Shown: piece by piece, positions 24,305 through 31,788 of the stretch | Layout: each line of letters opens with the position of its first letter | Numbering within the stretch: the stretch's first letter is position 1 | Source: Alphaproteobacteria bacterium | GTDB lineage: Bacteria; Pseudomonadota; Alphaproteobacteria; SHVW01 | Direction of reading: 5' to 3' | Length of the DNA stretch: 34,663 bases | Assembly: GCA_009694085.1 (NCBI GenBank) | Contig: SHVW01000017.1 | Coordinates: forward strand, 1-34,663 | Translations under genes and position numbers: made by a program | Notes under the pieces: generated by a model | The model's input: the letters and a program-made list of their open reading frames with translations, nothing else | Database searches by the model: none | What the model was told of the DNA's origin: nothing

Positions 24305-25753
24305 TCAGGCCCGACTGACGCAGGCGAGATCGGCGCGCGCCAACAGGCCCCAGGCCTGAGCCAGCCGGATCGCCAGTTCGATACCCAAGAGCTTAGCGGC
24401 GATCGGCCGGTTCGACTGACGATCGGCCTGGAGCGAGGTTTCCGCATGGGCGGCAACGTGGCTCCAGGATTGAGCGATTTGAGCCGCCCACGCATCGCCC
24501 TGGACAAGTCGGGCAAGCGGCGAGGCCAAGCCATCAAGGGCACCGTCCAGATCGGCGCGCAGGCGGCGCGCGATGTCATGCACCAGCCCGTCGAAGCCGT
24601 CGTCGTCGGGTATCCCAAGTCGATCGCAGGACTGTCCGATCGACGATTTCAGACGGGCAAGCCCATCGGCTAACTCCGCCTTGTCGGCTGGTCTCACATT
24701 GGGTTCGGCAGCGGGCAGCCTATCGCTCGCCAAAGCGTGAGCTGCGTTCAGCACGAGACGGAAACAGGGTGCGTCCAGCGAGCGATAGAAGGTCAAGGTT
24801 TCGTCCATCACCTTGCGCCCGCGGATCGGCAGATATTTGCGCACATAACCGTCGAGCGACATGTATTTGCGCAAGAGATCGCCCATCTCCGGGTGGGGCG
24901 AGAACAGGATTGCGCGGCCGCGCGGGCCGGACGCCTCGATCACCGCCGGCCGCCCCTTCATGTCGCTCTCGAACAAGGCAGGGTCGAGCGGGTTCTCGAT
25001 ACCGAGCCGACCGGAGAAACGAAGATCGCGAAACCGAGCGACTACCTGCGCTTCCGGCCCGACCAGATCGTGAACCGGCCCGTGATAATACGGCATCTCC
25101 ATGACGTCAGGGCAGCCCAGGGTCAGACGCCCAGGCGCCAGATCGAGGCCGACCACGCCGACCCCGGTCGACAGATATTCATGAGTATAGCGCGGCACGG
25201 CGTTGACCGACCCGGTCCAGCCGGGCCGGCCGGCCGAGAGATAAAATGCGCCGCCGCACGATCCGATCGCCGCCCCACCGCGCGCTAGAAAATCCCGCGC
25301 TTGAGCGTCGGCGCCTGGAGCGTTTTCGGCCTGATCGAAGCCCCAAGTGGCAAACCCACCGGGAATAACAAAGATATTGGCATGATCGAGCGCGCCGGCT
25401 GCGATCTCTTTGCCATCTGCCGGTGTGTAGGCCAGGCCCAATCGGGCGAGCGACAGAGAGTAATAGGCGAAATAGGGATAGGCCGAAGCCTCGCCCGCGA
25501 ATAGAGACAGGCAGGGCCGGGCGAGCGGCAGAGCGTCCGCAGGCGCCCGCCCCTCCCAGCGCGATAGTGACAAGCCAAGTTCCGCCGCCGCTGCACCGGG
25601 ATCGACCGGGCCGTCGATCAAGTAGTCGCCGGACTCGGCCCGACCCGCTGGTTGCTCCAGCCACAGAACCCGGGCACCGCGCGCCAGCGCCCGGTTGGCC
25701 AGCAGCCCGACATCAAAGCGATCGCCATTGGCACGCCAGGACAAATGCCACAT
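24305..25753 (-). CDS. Class I glutamine-amidotransferase-like (BPL_N-type) protein in an ABC importer operon
   Basis: The 482-residue protein has a central GATase1-like domain (about 80-300). The nucleophile elbow is AAIGSCGGAFYLSAG (Cys166), and the partner motif is ILFSPHPEMGD (His287 and Glu289), giving a Cys-His-Glu triad. IFVIPGGFATWGFD provides the oxyanion-side Gly loop. The pattern is closest, from memory, to the domain called BPL_N that occurs beside biotin ligases; no ligase domain is present. The first 75 residues and the helical last 180 residues are not recognised. It lies between the binding-protein gene (31 b) and the ATPase gene (3 b). Position and triad suggest a hydrolase that processes the imported compound, by loose analogy with PuuD acting on gamma-glutamyl compounds; this is inference. 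No transmembrane segment or signal peptide is seen. Confidence 0.72.
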   Translation of the reverse strand: MWHLSWRANGDRFDVGLLANRALARGARVLWLEQPAGRAESGDYLIDGPVDPGAAAAELGLSLSRWEGRAPADALPLARPCLSLFAGEASAYPYFAYYSLSLARLGLAYTPADGKEIAAGALDHANIFVIPGGFATWGFDQAENAPGADAQARDFLARGGAAIGSCGGAFYLSAGRPGWTGSVNAVPRYTHEYLSTGVGVVGLDLAPGRLTLGCPDVMEMPYYHGPVHDLVGPEAQVVARFRDLRFSGRLGIENPLDPALFESDMKGRPAVIEASGPRGRAILFSPHPEMGDLLRKYMSLDGYVRKYLPIRGRKVMDETLTFYRSLDAPCFRLVLNAAHALASDRLPAAEPNVRPADKAELADGLARLKSSIGQSCDRLGIPDDDGFDGLVHDIARRLRADLDGALDGLASPLARLVQGDAWAAQIAQSWSHVAAHAETSLQADRQSNRPIAAKLLGIELAIRLAQAWGLLARADLACVSRA

Positions 25754-25784
25754 GGTGCGCCCAACGTCCCTCTGCCCGCCTTTG

Positions 25785-26837
25785 TCAGCCCGCGATCACC
25801 CGGTTCCAGCGATCGATCCATTCCGCCTTCACATCGGCCATGAAGCCATGGTCGAGCCGGACCATACGCTTGATCTCCTCGTCGCTAAAGCGCACGCGCT
25901 CCTGCAAATTGGGCGGCAGGTGGGCGAGCGACTTGGGGTTGGAGCCGCCATAGTTGAAGGTGTGGGCAAACGCGGTCTGGTGCATGGGATCGCATTGCAC
26001 GTTGAGATAGCGCTCGGCCCATTCCAGGTTCTTGGTGCCCTTGGCGATGCCGGTGCCCCACGCGATCTCGATACCGCCTTCTTTGGGGAAAACCCATTCG
26101 ACCGGCGCGCCCTTGTCTTTGATCGTATGGGTCTGAGACTTGTAGAGCAGGCCGACCTGGGCTTCGCCGGACAGGAAGGCATTCATGATGCTGTCGGTAT
26201 CCTGCACGAACAAGGGTTTGAGATCGCGCATGCGCTTCAGCATCTCGAAGCCGGCCTCGGCATCTTTCGGACCCTTGCCTGCCGCGATCGCACCGATCGC
26301 CACGATGTAGAGGCCGATGGAATGCACGACTTCGGGCAAGATGATCTTGCCACGCAGCTCCGGCCGCCACAGATCGGCCCAGGATTGCGGCGGGTTCTTC
26401 ATATCCTTGTGATAGGTGATACCGACCGCGTTGAAGATATGGGCGATCCAGTGGTCGTGCACCATCTGGGGATAGACGTCCTTCAAATGGGTCAACCGGG
26501 GCGAGTTGCGATCGATCTTCTCCAACACGCCTTGCTTGACAGCCAGCGCGAAATTCCCGTCATGCAGCGCCAGCAAATCGTGTTTCTGGTCGCTCAACCC
26601 AATTTTCAACTTGGCGATGCGGCCGACGGGATCGCCGGAATTGTCTTGGACCAGCTTGACGCCGGTTTCGGCCTCGAAGGCCTTGTCCATGCTGCCTTTG
26701 AGCGCATTACCCCACAACCCGCCCCAGGTCATGTACACGATTTGGCTCGGCTTGGACTGGCCAATCGCCGGCAGCGCCGGCACGGTTCCGGCCGCTGCAA
26801 GGACCGCTGTGGATTTCAGGAATTCGCGTCTGCGCAT
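25785..26837 (-). CDS. ABC transporter substrate-binding protein, PotD-like, Tat-type signal
   Basis: The 350-residue periplasmic binding protein heads the operon. The signal MRRREFLKSTAVLAAAG has a twin-arginine-like RRREFLK motif, with cleavage likely after ALPAIGQ near 26. The mature part begins IVYMTWGGLWG and has NAVGITYHKD, PPQSWADLWRPELRGKI, IAWGTGIAKGTKN and the WAERYLN helix typical of the PotD/AfuA group (SBP_bac_6/8-like). GGGAGG lies about 7 b before ATG 26837; the in-frame open stretch up to 27326 is rejected because it crosses the divergent promoter and the neighbouring gene. The ligand is not determined; the PotD-specific acidic residues could not be checked without an alignment. 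Confidence 0.9.
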   Translation of the reverse strand: MRRREFLKSTAVLAAAGTVPALPAIGQSKPSQIVYMTWGGLWGNALKGSMDKAFEAETGVKLVQDNSGDPVGRIAKLKIGLSDQKHDLLALHDGNFALAVKQGVLEKIDRNSPRLTHLKDVYPQMVHDHWIAHIFNAVGITYHKDMKNPPQSWADLWRPELRGKIILPEVVHSIGLYIVAIGAIAAGKGPKDAEAGFEMLKRMRDLKPLFVQDTDSIMNAFLSGEAQVGLLYKSQTHTIKDKGAPVEWVFPKEGGIEIAWGTGIAKGTKNLEWAERYLNVQCDPMHQTAFAHTFNYGGSNPKSLAHLPPNLQERVRFSDEEIKRMVRLDHGFMADVKAEWIDRWNRVIAG

Positions 26838-26885
26838 AACATACCTCCCCGGTTGCTTGAGCATCCATCGGTCCGAATTGGCCGG

Positions 26886-26914
26886 ATTGTGTGTCGCCCC
26901 ATCGTCGGCGTCAA
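26886..26914 (-). promoter_or_regulatory. Candidate sigma70-like promoter of the PotD-like operon
   Basis: On the minus strand, TTGACG (26914-26909) and CACAAT (26891-26886) stand 17 b apart, about 50 b before the start codon at 26837. The -35 is good and the -10 moderate. Confidence 0.4.
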
Positions 26915-26950
26915 CGTCACTGCCAGATCGCATCTCAATCCAATCCGAGC

Positions 26951-26956
26951 TATAAG
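26951..26956 (+). promoter_or_regulatory. Candidate -10 box for the oxidoreductase operon
   Basis: TATAAG lies 46 b before the start at 27003. The hexamer 17 b upstream (TCGCAT, 26928-26933) is a poor -35, so an activator or another start may be used. Confidence 0.3.
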
Positions 26957-27002
26957 CGAACCTACCCACGGCCGTCCCCAGTGATGCGAATAGTGAATTG
27001 AT

Positions 27003-28169
27003 ATGACTGACGTTTTTGACGCCATCGTCATCGGCGCCGGCATCTTCGGCGCCTGCACCGCCTACCAATTGAAGAAGCAAGGCGCCGGCCGCGTTCTGCT
27101 GATCGATCGAGATCGCCCGGCTTCTGGCGTGACCGGCCGCAGCGCCGGCATCGTGCGCCAGCAATATGCCCATCCCCTGCCGGTTGCGCTCGCGCGGCAT
27201 GCTATCGACCTGTTCAAGGTTATGCCAACCGAGCTGGATGCCGATTTCGAGTACGTCCAATCCGGCCATTGCTTTCTGATCGGCCCCGATGCGCTGGAAG
27301 CGGTGCAGCGCAATCTGGCGATGCAACGCCAGCTAGGCATCGATACGACCCTGGTCGCCGGGTTGGGCATGCACGATCTGACCGGGCCGCTGATCCGCGA
27401 CGGCATCGCCGCCGTTCTCTATGAGAAGCTGGCCGGGTATATCAACCCGACCTCAGCGACCGAGGCCCATGTGGCGGCTTTCACCCGCATGGGTGGGATA
27501 CTCAGCCCGGGCACGCCCGTGCGGTCTCTATCGCGCGTGGGCGACCGCATCACGGGGATCGTAACCGACGGCGGCCCGATCGAAGCCAATCTTGTCATCA
27601 ACGCCGCAGGTCCCTGGGCGGCCGCGCTTGCGGCCAGCGCCGATATTCCCATGAAGCTCACGGTCGCGCGCGAGCAAGTCACGACCTGGCGCGCGAGCCA
27701 GCGCCAGTACGTACCAGTCGCGCCGCTAGCCAGCGGGCCCGACGGTATCTATCTCCGCCCCATGGGTAATCAGTTCGTCATGGTCGGGCGCAGCTTTCCC
27801 AAGGAAAGCGAAATCGTCGATCCCTTGCGCTACAAGACAAGCCCCGACCCGGAAACCGCGGCGGATATTAGGACCCGCATCCACCGGCGGTTCCACGCCC
27901 TGGCCGATGCCGCCATCGCGTCAACGCGCACCTTGCTATGCGACGACACCGCCGACCACTACCCCTATGTCGGTCCGCGCACGGGGCTCGCCGGCTATGC
28001 CGATGCTTGCGGCGGCGGCAGCCACGGCTTTAAGCTGGCGCCCGCAATCGCCCACGAGTTGGCGCGTTGGATTCTGACCGGCCGGGCAGAGGACGATTTT
28101 GCCGATCTCAGTTACGATCGCCTTGAGCGGGGCAAGCTATTTGCCACCGCCCAGGATATCGCCTCCTAA
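27003..28169 (+). CDS. FAD-dependent amine/amino-acid oxidoreductase (DAO / SoxB-like)
   Basis: The 388-residue flavoprotein has the dinucleotide-binding start FDAIVIGAGIFGACTAYQL (GxGxxG at 11-16), then RSAGIVRQQY typical of sarcosine-oxidase-beta-like enzymes. A second FAD contact follows (LVINAAGPWAAALA), and the C-terminal GGGSHGFKLAPAIAHELARW closes the fold. Such enzymes oxidise secondary or D-amino acids such as sarcosine, glycine, D-proline or hydroxyproline. The gene lies 10 b before a proline-racemase-family gene and an amino-acid importer, which favours a cyclic imino acid as substrate. That is inference from context; sequence alone does not choose. It is divergent from the PotD-like operon across 165 b. 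Confidence 0.87.
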   Translation: MTDVFDAIVIGAGIFGACTAYQLKKQGAGRVLLIDRDRPASGVTGRSAGIVRQQYAHPLPVALARHAIDLFKVMPTELDADFEYVQSGHCFLIGPDALEAVQRNLAMQRQLGIDTTLVAGLGMHDLTGPLIRDGIAAVLYEKLAGYINPTSATEAHVAAFTRMGGILSPGTPVRSLSRVGDRITGIVTDGGPIEANLVINAAGPWAAALAASADIPMKLTVAREQVTTWRASQRQYVPVAPLASGPDGIYLRPMGNQFVMVGRSFPKESEIVDPLRYKTSPDPETAADIRTRIHRRFHALADAAIASTRTLLCDDTADHYPYVGPRTGLAGYADACGGGSHGFKLAPAIAHELARWILTGRAEDDFADLSYDRLERGKLFATAQDIAS

Positions 28170-28179
28170 GGGGTCAGCC

Positions 28180-29193
28180 ATGACCATGCCCTCGTCGATC
28201 ATCGAAACGGTCGAAATGCATACCGGCGGCGAACCCGTGCGTATTGTCGTCGCGGGCTATCCCGAGATTCCAGGCGATACCATCTTGGCCAAGCGCCGGC
28301 ACGCCCGCGAGCATCTCGACCGCTATCGCCGCATGCTGATCTTCGAGCCGCGCGGCCATTACGACATGTATGGCGTGATCCCGGTCGTGCCCGACCATCC
28401 CAAGGCCGATTTGGCCGTGCTGTTCATGCACAACGAGGGCTACAGCACCATGTGCGGCCATGCCACCATCGCCATCGGCCGCTGGGCCGTGGACACCGGC
28501 CTGGTCGCACGCGAAGCTCCGGAAACCCATTTCAACCTACAAGTTCCTTGCGGCCTCGTGCGCGTCCGCGTCGAGGTTCACGGCGAGACGACCGGCGCGA
28601 CGCGCTTCGAAAGCGTGCCGGCCTTCGCCGCCGTACTCGACCGGCTGGTCGAAGTGCCCGGCATCGGCAAGGTTCGGCTCGACATCGGCTATGGCGGCGC
28701 GTTCTACGCGCTGGTGCCAGCGGATGCCCTTGGGCTTGATCTCAGGCGTTCGTCGGTTGCCGAGATCGTGGCGCGCGCCGATGTCGTGACCCAGGCAACC
28801 AAAGCCCAGGTGCCGCTCGCCCATCCCGACGACCCCGATCTCGCCTTCCTCTACGGAACCATCGTGACCGATGGCCACGATGCCTTCGGACAGAATGCGA
28901 CTCGTAACGTCTGCGTGTTCGCCGAGCGCGAGGTAGACCGCAGCCCGACCGGTTCGGGCGTGACCGCCCGCATCGCCGTGCAACACGCCAAAGGATTGAT
29001 CGCGTTAGGCCAGGAGCGCAAATTCGAAAGCCTGACCGATGCCATCTTCACGGGCAAGGTGATCGCCACGACCAAAGTGGGGGACTTTGACGCCGTCACC
29101 GTCGACGTCGGCGGGCGGGCGCACTACACCGGCACAGCGCGCTTCACGGTCGAGCCAGACGACATGCTGGGCGGCGGTTTTCTGCTTCGATGA
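28180..29193 (+). CDS. trans-3-hydroxy-L-proline dehydratase (proline racemase family)
   Basis: The 337-residue enzyme belongs to the proline racemase family. The first acid/base residue is Cys92 in STMCGHATIAIG. At the second site, where racemases and 4-hydroxyproline epimerases have DRSPCGTG, this protein reads DRSPTGSGVTAR with Thr257. The Cys/Thr pair is the established mark of trans-3-hydroxy-L-proline dehydratase (as in human L3HYPDH), which makes pyrroline-2-carboxylate. Other marks are EMHTGGEP at the N-terminus and the GGGF end. AAGGGG lies before ATG 28180, so the longer frame from 28099 is rejected. No pyrroline-2-carboxylate reductase gene is in the window, so that step must be elsewhere. 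The gene sits between an oxidoreductase and an amino-acid importer. Confidence 0.88.
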   Translation: MTMPSSIIETVEMHTGGEPVRIVVAGYPEIPGDTILAKRRHAREHLDRYRRMLIFEPRGHYDMYGVIPVVPDHPKADLAVLFMHNEGYSTMCGHATIAIGRWAVDTGLVAREAPETHFNLQVPCGLVRVRVEVHGETTGATRFESVPAFAAVLDRLVEVPGIGKVRLDIGYGGAFYALVPADALGLDLRRSSVAEIVARADVVTQATKAQVPLAHPDDPDLAFLYGTIVTDGHDAFGQNATRNVCVFAEREVDRSPTGSGVTARIAVQHAKGLIALGQERKFESLTDAIFTGKVIATTKVGDFDAVTVDVGGRAHYTGTARFTVEPDDMLGGGFLLR

Positions 29194-29266
29194 TTCCCAG
29201 GTTTGAACTACCCGCCCAAACCGGCTAGCTTCGCCCATTCATCACCGCTTCAGGAGGGAGTACGAC

Positions 29267-30088
29267 ATGTTGAAATCGCTACTCGGCGTGGGTCTTGCGG
29301 CCCTAGCTGCCACTGCCCTTGCCACCGGGGCTTCCGCGCAGACGTTGGATAAAATCAAGCAGCGCGGCACCATCGTGGTCGGCATCAAGAACGACTACAA
29401 GCCCTGGGGCTTCCTCGATCCCGCCGGCAAGATCGTCGGCATGGAGATCGATCTGGCCGAGGACGTGGCCAAGCGGCTCAACGTCAAGCTCGACATGGTG
29501 CCCGTAGTCGCCTCCAACCGCATGGAGTTCCTCCAGCAAGGACGCATCGACCTGATCATCGCCACGCTCGGCGATACCGCGCCGCGCCGTCAGGTCATCG
29601 GCATGGTCGAACCCAACTACTATGCCGGCGGCACCAATGTGCTCGCGCCGAAATCGGCCAATCTGAAGCAATGGACCCAGCTCAAGGACCGCAAAGTCTG
29701 CGCTATCCAGGGCGCCTATTACAATCGCCGCGTGACCCAGCTCTATGGCGCCGACCTCGTGGCCTTCACCGGCATTCCCGAGGCGTTGAACGCACTGCAA
29801 CAGGGCAATTGCATCGCCTTCGTGTTCGACAACACGTTGATCGACTCCACATTGGCCGGCGGCGACGCCAAATGGGCCAGTTACGAGATGCCGCTGGTAA
29901 CCGAAGACGAACAGGCCTGGGCGATCGCCGTGCCGCTACCCGAGCTAAACGGTGCCTATGGCGAATTCATGAAGAAGGTTAGCATCGACTGGCACAAGGC
30001 CGGCCTGATCGTATCGTTGGAAAAGAAGTGGGGCATCAAGCCCAGCCCCTATGTGCAGGACATGCACCAGAAGCATAAGGCGATGTAA
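29267..30088 (+). CDS. Polar amino-acid ABC transporter substrate-binding protein
   Basis: The 273-residue periplasmic protein has a Sec signal (MLKSLLGVGLAALAATALA, cleaved near ASA-QT at 24/25) and the SBP family 3 fold. Its start TLDKIKQRGTIVVGIKNDYKP, then DPAGKIVGMEIDLAEDVAKRL, RIDLIIATLGDTAPRR (the Arg contacting the ligand carboxylate) and VTEDEQAWAIAVPL are typical. GGAGGG lies about 8 b before the ATG. Genes for two permeases and an ATPase follow, making a complete importer. Its place behind the hydroxyproline dehydratase suggests uptake of hydroxyproline or a related amino acid. Confidence 0.91.
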   Translation: MLKSLLGVGLAALAATALATGASAQTLDKIKQRGTIVVGIKNDYKPWGFLDPAGKIVGMEIDLAEDVAKRLNVKLDMVPVVASNRMEFLQQGRIDLIIATLGDTAPRRQVIGMVEPNYYAGGTNVLAPKSANLKQWTQLKDRKVCAIQGAYYNRRVTQLYGADLVAFTGIPEALNALQQGNCIAFVFDNTLIDSTLAGGDAKWASYEMPLVTEDEQAWAIAVPLPELNGAYGEFMKKVSIDWHKAGLIVSLEKKWGIKPSPYVQDMHQKHKAM

Positions 30089-30095
30089 CGGCAAA

Positions 30096-30134
30096 TCGCG
30101 GGCGTTGCCGGCTTGTCGCCAGCAGCGCCCGCGA
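30096..30134 (+). terminator. Strong intercistronic hairpin after the binding-protein gene
   Basis: A 13 bp stem with one G-T pair (30096-30108 with 30122-30134) and a 13-base loop starts 8 b after the binding-protein stop. No T run follows. By analogy with other binding-protein operons it probably stabilises the upstream message or dampens read-through into the permease genes; the role is inferred. Confidence 0.55.
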
Positions 30135-30156
30135 AGCCGAAGCCGAAAGCGCACCC

Positions 30157-30903
30157 ATGGATACCGTCGCCGATTGGTTCAAGTGGCTTTATGCCGCGCA
30201 CGGTATCAACCTCACGATCTTCTATGACCCACTCGACGGTAACCGCTTCCTGCGCGGCATCGGGACGACGCTGGGGCTGTCGGCCATCTGCATCGCCCTC
30301 AGCATGGTCATCGGTATCGTCGGCGCCTGGGTTCAGGGCGCGCGTAGCGCACTGCTGCGACGCCTGGTTCAGGGCTATATCCAGTTTTTTCGCAATACGC
30401 CGCCGCTGATCCAGCTCTACTTCTTCTATTTTGCCGTGGGCAGCCTGCTGCCGCGCGTGACCGACATGCACGGCGCCCAGGTGCCACCGGTCAGCAATAT
30501 CACTTGGGCGATCATTTCCTTCTCCTTCTTCGCCGGCGCCTTCAATGTCGAGATATTCCGCGCCGGCATCGAAGCCGTGCCGCGTGCCACGATCGAGGCG
30601 GCCGAGGCATTGGGCTATAGCCGGCTCAAGGCCTATATCCATGTCGTTTTGCCCCTCGCCTTCCGCGTCTCGCTGCCGGCGCTCAACAACAACCTGGTCA
30701 ATCTGGTGAAGACGACGACGCTGTCTTATGCCATCGGCGTGCCCGAACTGCTTTATGCCGCCGCCCAGATATGGTCGGAAGTGCTGAACGTGCGCGAAAT
30801 GATGAACGTGCTCTTGATCTCGTATGTCGCGATCGTTGGCGCCTTGGTCTTGGTCATGAACCGCTGGGAGCGCGCCATGCGCATGCCCGGCTATGGCGTT
30901 TGA
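30157..30903 (+). CDS. Amino-acid ABC transporter permease 1 (HisM/GlnP type)
   Basis: The 248-residue permease has the HisMQ features: a first membrane segment near 37-60 (LGLSAICIALSMVIGIVGAW), QFFRNTPPLIQLYFFYF, and the EAA loop EAAEALGYSRLKAYIHVVLP near 148-167 for docking on the ATPase. An N-terminal periplasmic or amphipathic part of about 30 residues precedes the first helix. It overlaps the start of the second permease gene by 11 b if ATG 30893 is used there. Confidence 0.9.
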   Translation: MDTVADWFKWLYAAHGINLTIFYDPLDGNRFLRGIGTTLGLSAICIALSMVIGIVGAWVQGARSALLRRLVQGYIQFFRNTPPLIQLYFFYFAVGSLLPRVTDMHGAQVPPVSNITWAIISFSFFAGAFNVEIFRAGIEAVPRATIEAAEALGYSRLKAYIHVVLPLAFRVSLPALNNNLVNLVKTTTLSYAIGVPELLYAAAQIWSEVLNVREMMNVLLISYVAIVGALVLVMNRWERAMRMPGYGV

Positions 30904-31777
30904 ATCAATGAAGCCGATTGCCTGTCATACCGATCTGCCCGTGTTGCTGCCGCCTGGCCCAGCGCTGACGGTCGCTCGCGGGGAAAGCGGCTTCGGCGAT
31001 CCCCGCCGTATCTTCACGCCGGCGGTGGCCATCGGCTTATTCGCCGCTTTCGTTATCTCCGTGCTCGTCAACGAGGCCGCCGCCGCGCCAGCCGCGCCGG
31101 GCATCTTGGCAGCGCTGTGGAAATGGGCGCCGCTGATCTTTCAGGGCTTCCTGTTCAACCTGCTCGTTAGCGTCCTATCCATGGCGATCGGCACGGTGGC
31201 GGGGACGGCGCTGGGATTGGCGCAGATTTCCTTGTTGCCGAGCGTACGCGGGGCATCGTGGCTCACGACCCAGTTCTTCCGTAACGCGCCCTGGCTGGTG
31301 TTGCTGTTCTACTGCATGCTGCTGCTGCCCTTCGAAATCAAGATCGCCGGCCTGACCATTCCGCTTCCGGCTTGGTTCAAGTCGGTCATCGGCCTGTCCC
31401 TTCCGGTCATGGCCAATGTGTCCGAGGTCGTGCGCGGCGGCGTGCGCTCTATCCCTCTGGCCCAATGGGAATCGGCGGAAACGCTTGCCTTCACGCGCCG
31501 TCAGACCCTGTGGATGATCATCCTTCCCCAATGCCTCAAGCGCATGATGCCACCCTGGATGAACCTGTACGCTATCTTGACCATGGCGACGCCGTTGATC
31601 TCGATCGTCGGCGTGCAGGACTCTATGACGCTGACGCGCGCGGCGCTGTCGGCGGAAGGGCGGAGCGAATTGCTAGTGCCGATGTACCTCATGCTATTGG
31701 GCTGGTTCTTTCTCTATTGCTACCCGATCGCGCGCTGCACGGTGGCGCTCGAACGGCGTTTCACGGTTAAGAACTGA
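30893..31777 (+). CDS. Amino-acid ABC transporter permease 2 (HisQ/GltK type)
   Basis: The 294-residue permease has an N-terminal extension of about 45 residues, then a hydrophobic segment (TPAVAIGLFAAFVISVLV), a short periplasmic part and the HisMQ core: GFLFNLLVSVLSMAIGTVAG, TQFFRNAPWLVLLFYCMLLL, and the EAA loop QWESAETLAFTRRQTLWMII. The loop has ESAETLAF in place of EAAxxLG, a mild deviation. Two starts are possible, ATG 30893 (overlapping the upstream gene) and ATG 30908; neither has a clear Shine-Dalgarno sequence. It forms a heterodimer with the first permease. Confidence 0.88.
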   Translation: MAFESMKPIACHTDLPVLLPPGPALTVARGESGFGDPRRIFTPAVAIGLFAAFVISVLVNEAAAAPAAPGILAALWKWAPLIFQGFLFNLLVSVLSMAIGTVAGTALGLAQISLLPSVRGASWLTTQFFRNAPWLVLLFYCMLLLPFEIKIAGLTIPLPAWFKSVIGLSLPVMANVSEVVRGGVRSIPLAQWESAETLAFTRRQTLWMIILPQCLKRMMPPWMNLYAILTMATPLISIVGVQDSMTLTRAALSAEGRSELLVPMYLMLLGWFFLYCYPIARCTVALERRFTVKN

Positions 31778-31788
31778 GGACGGAACCG

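Noticed and set aside
25695-26984. 429-codon plus-strand frame opposite the PotD-like gene
   Set aside because: It covers a well-recognised binding-protein gene, its junction and its promoter; no motif supports it.
26838-27326. N-terminal extension of the PotD-like frame up to 27326
   Set aside because: A Shine-Dalgarno sequence and signal peptide fix the start at 26837; the extension runs through the divergent promoter into the flavoprotein gene.
28180-29193. Proline racemase or 4-hydroxyproline 2-epimerase
   Set aside because: The second catalytic Cys of those enzymes is Thr257 here (DRSPTGSG), which fits the dehydratase subgroup instead.
29194-29266. GGTTTG/CAAACC inverted repeat (29200-29205 and 29217-29222) as a terminator
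   Set aside because: Stem of only 6 bp with an 11-base loop and no T run; probably chance.
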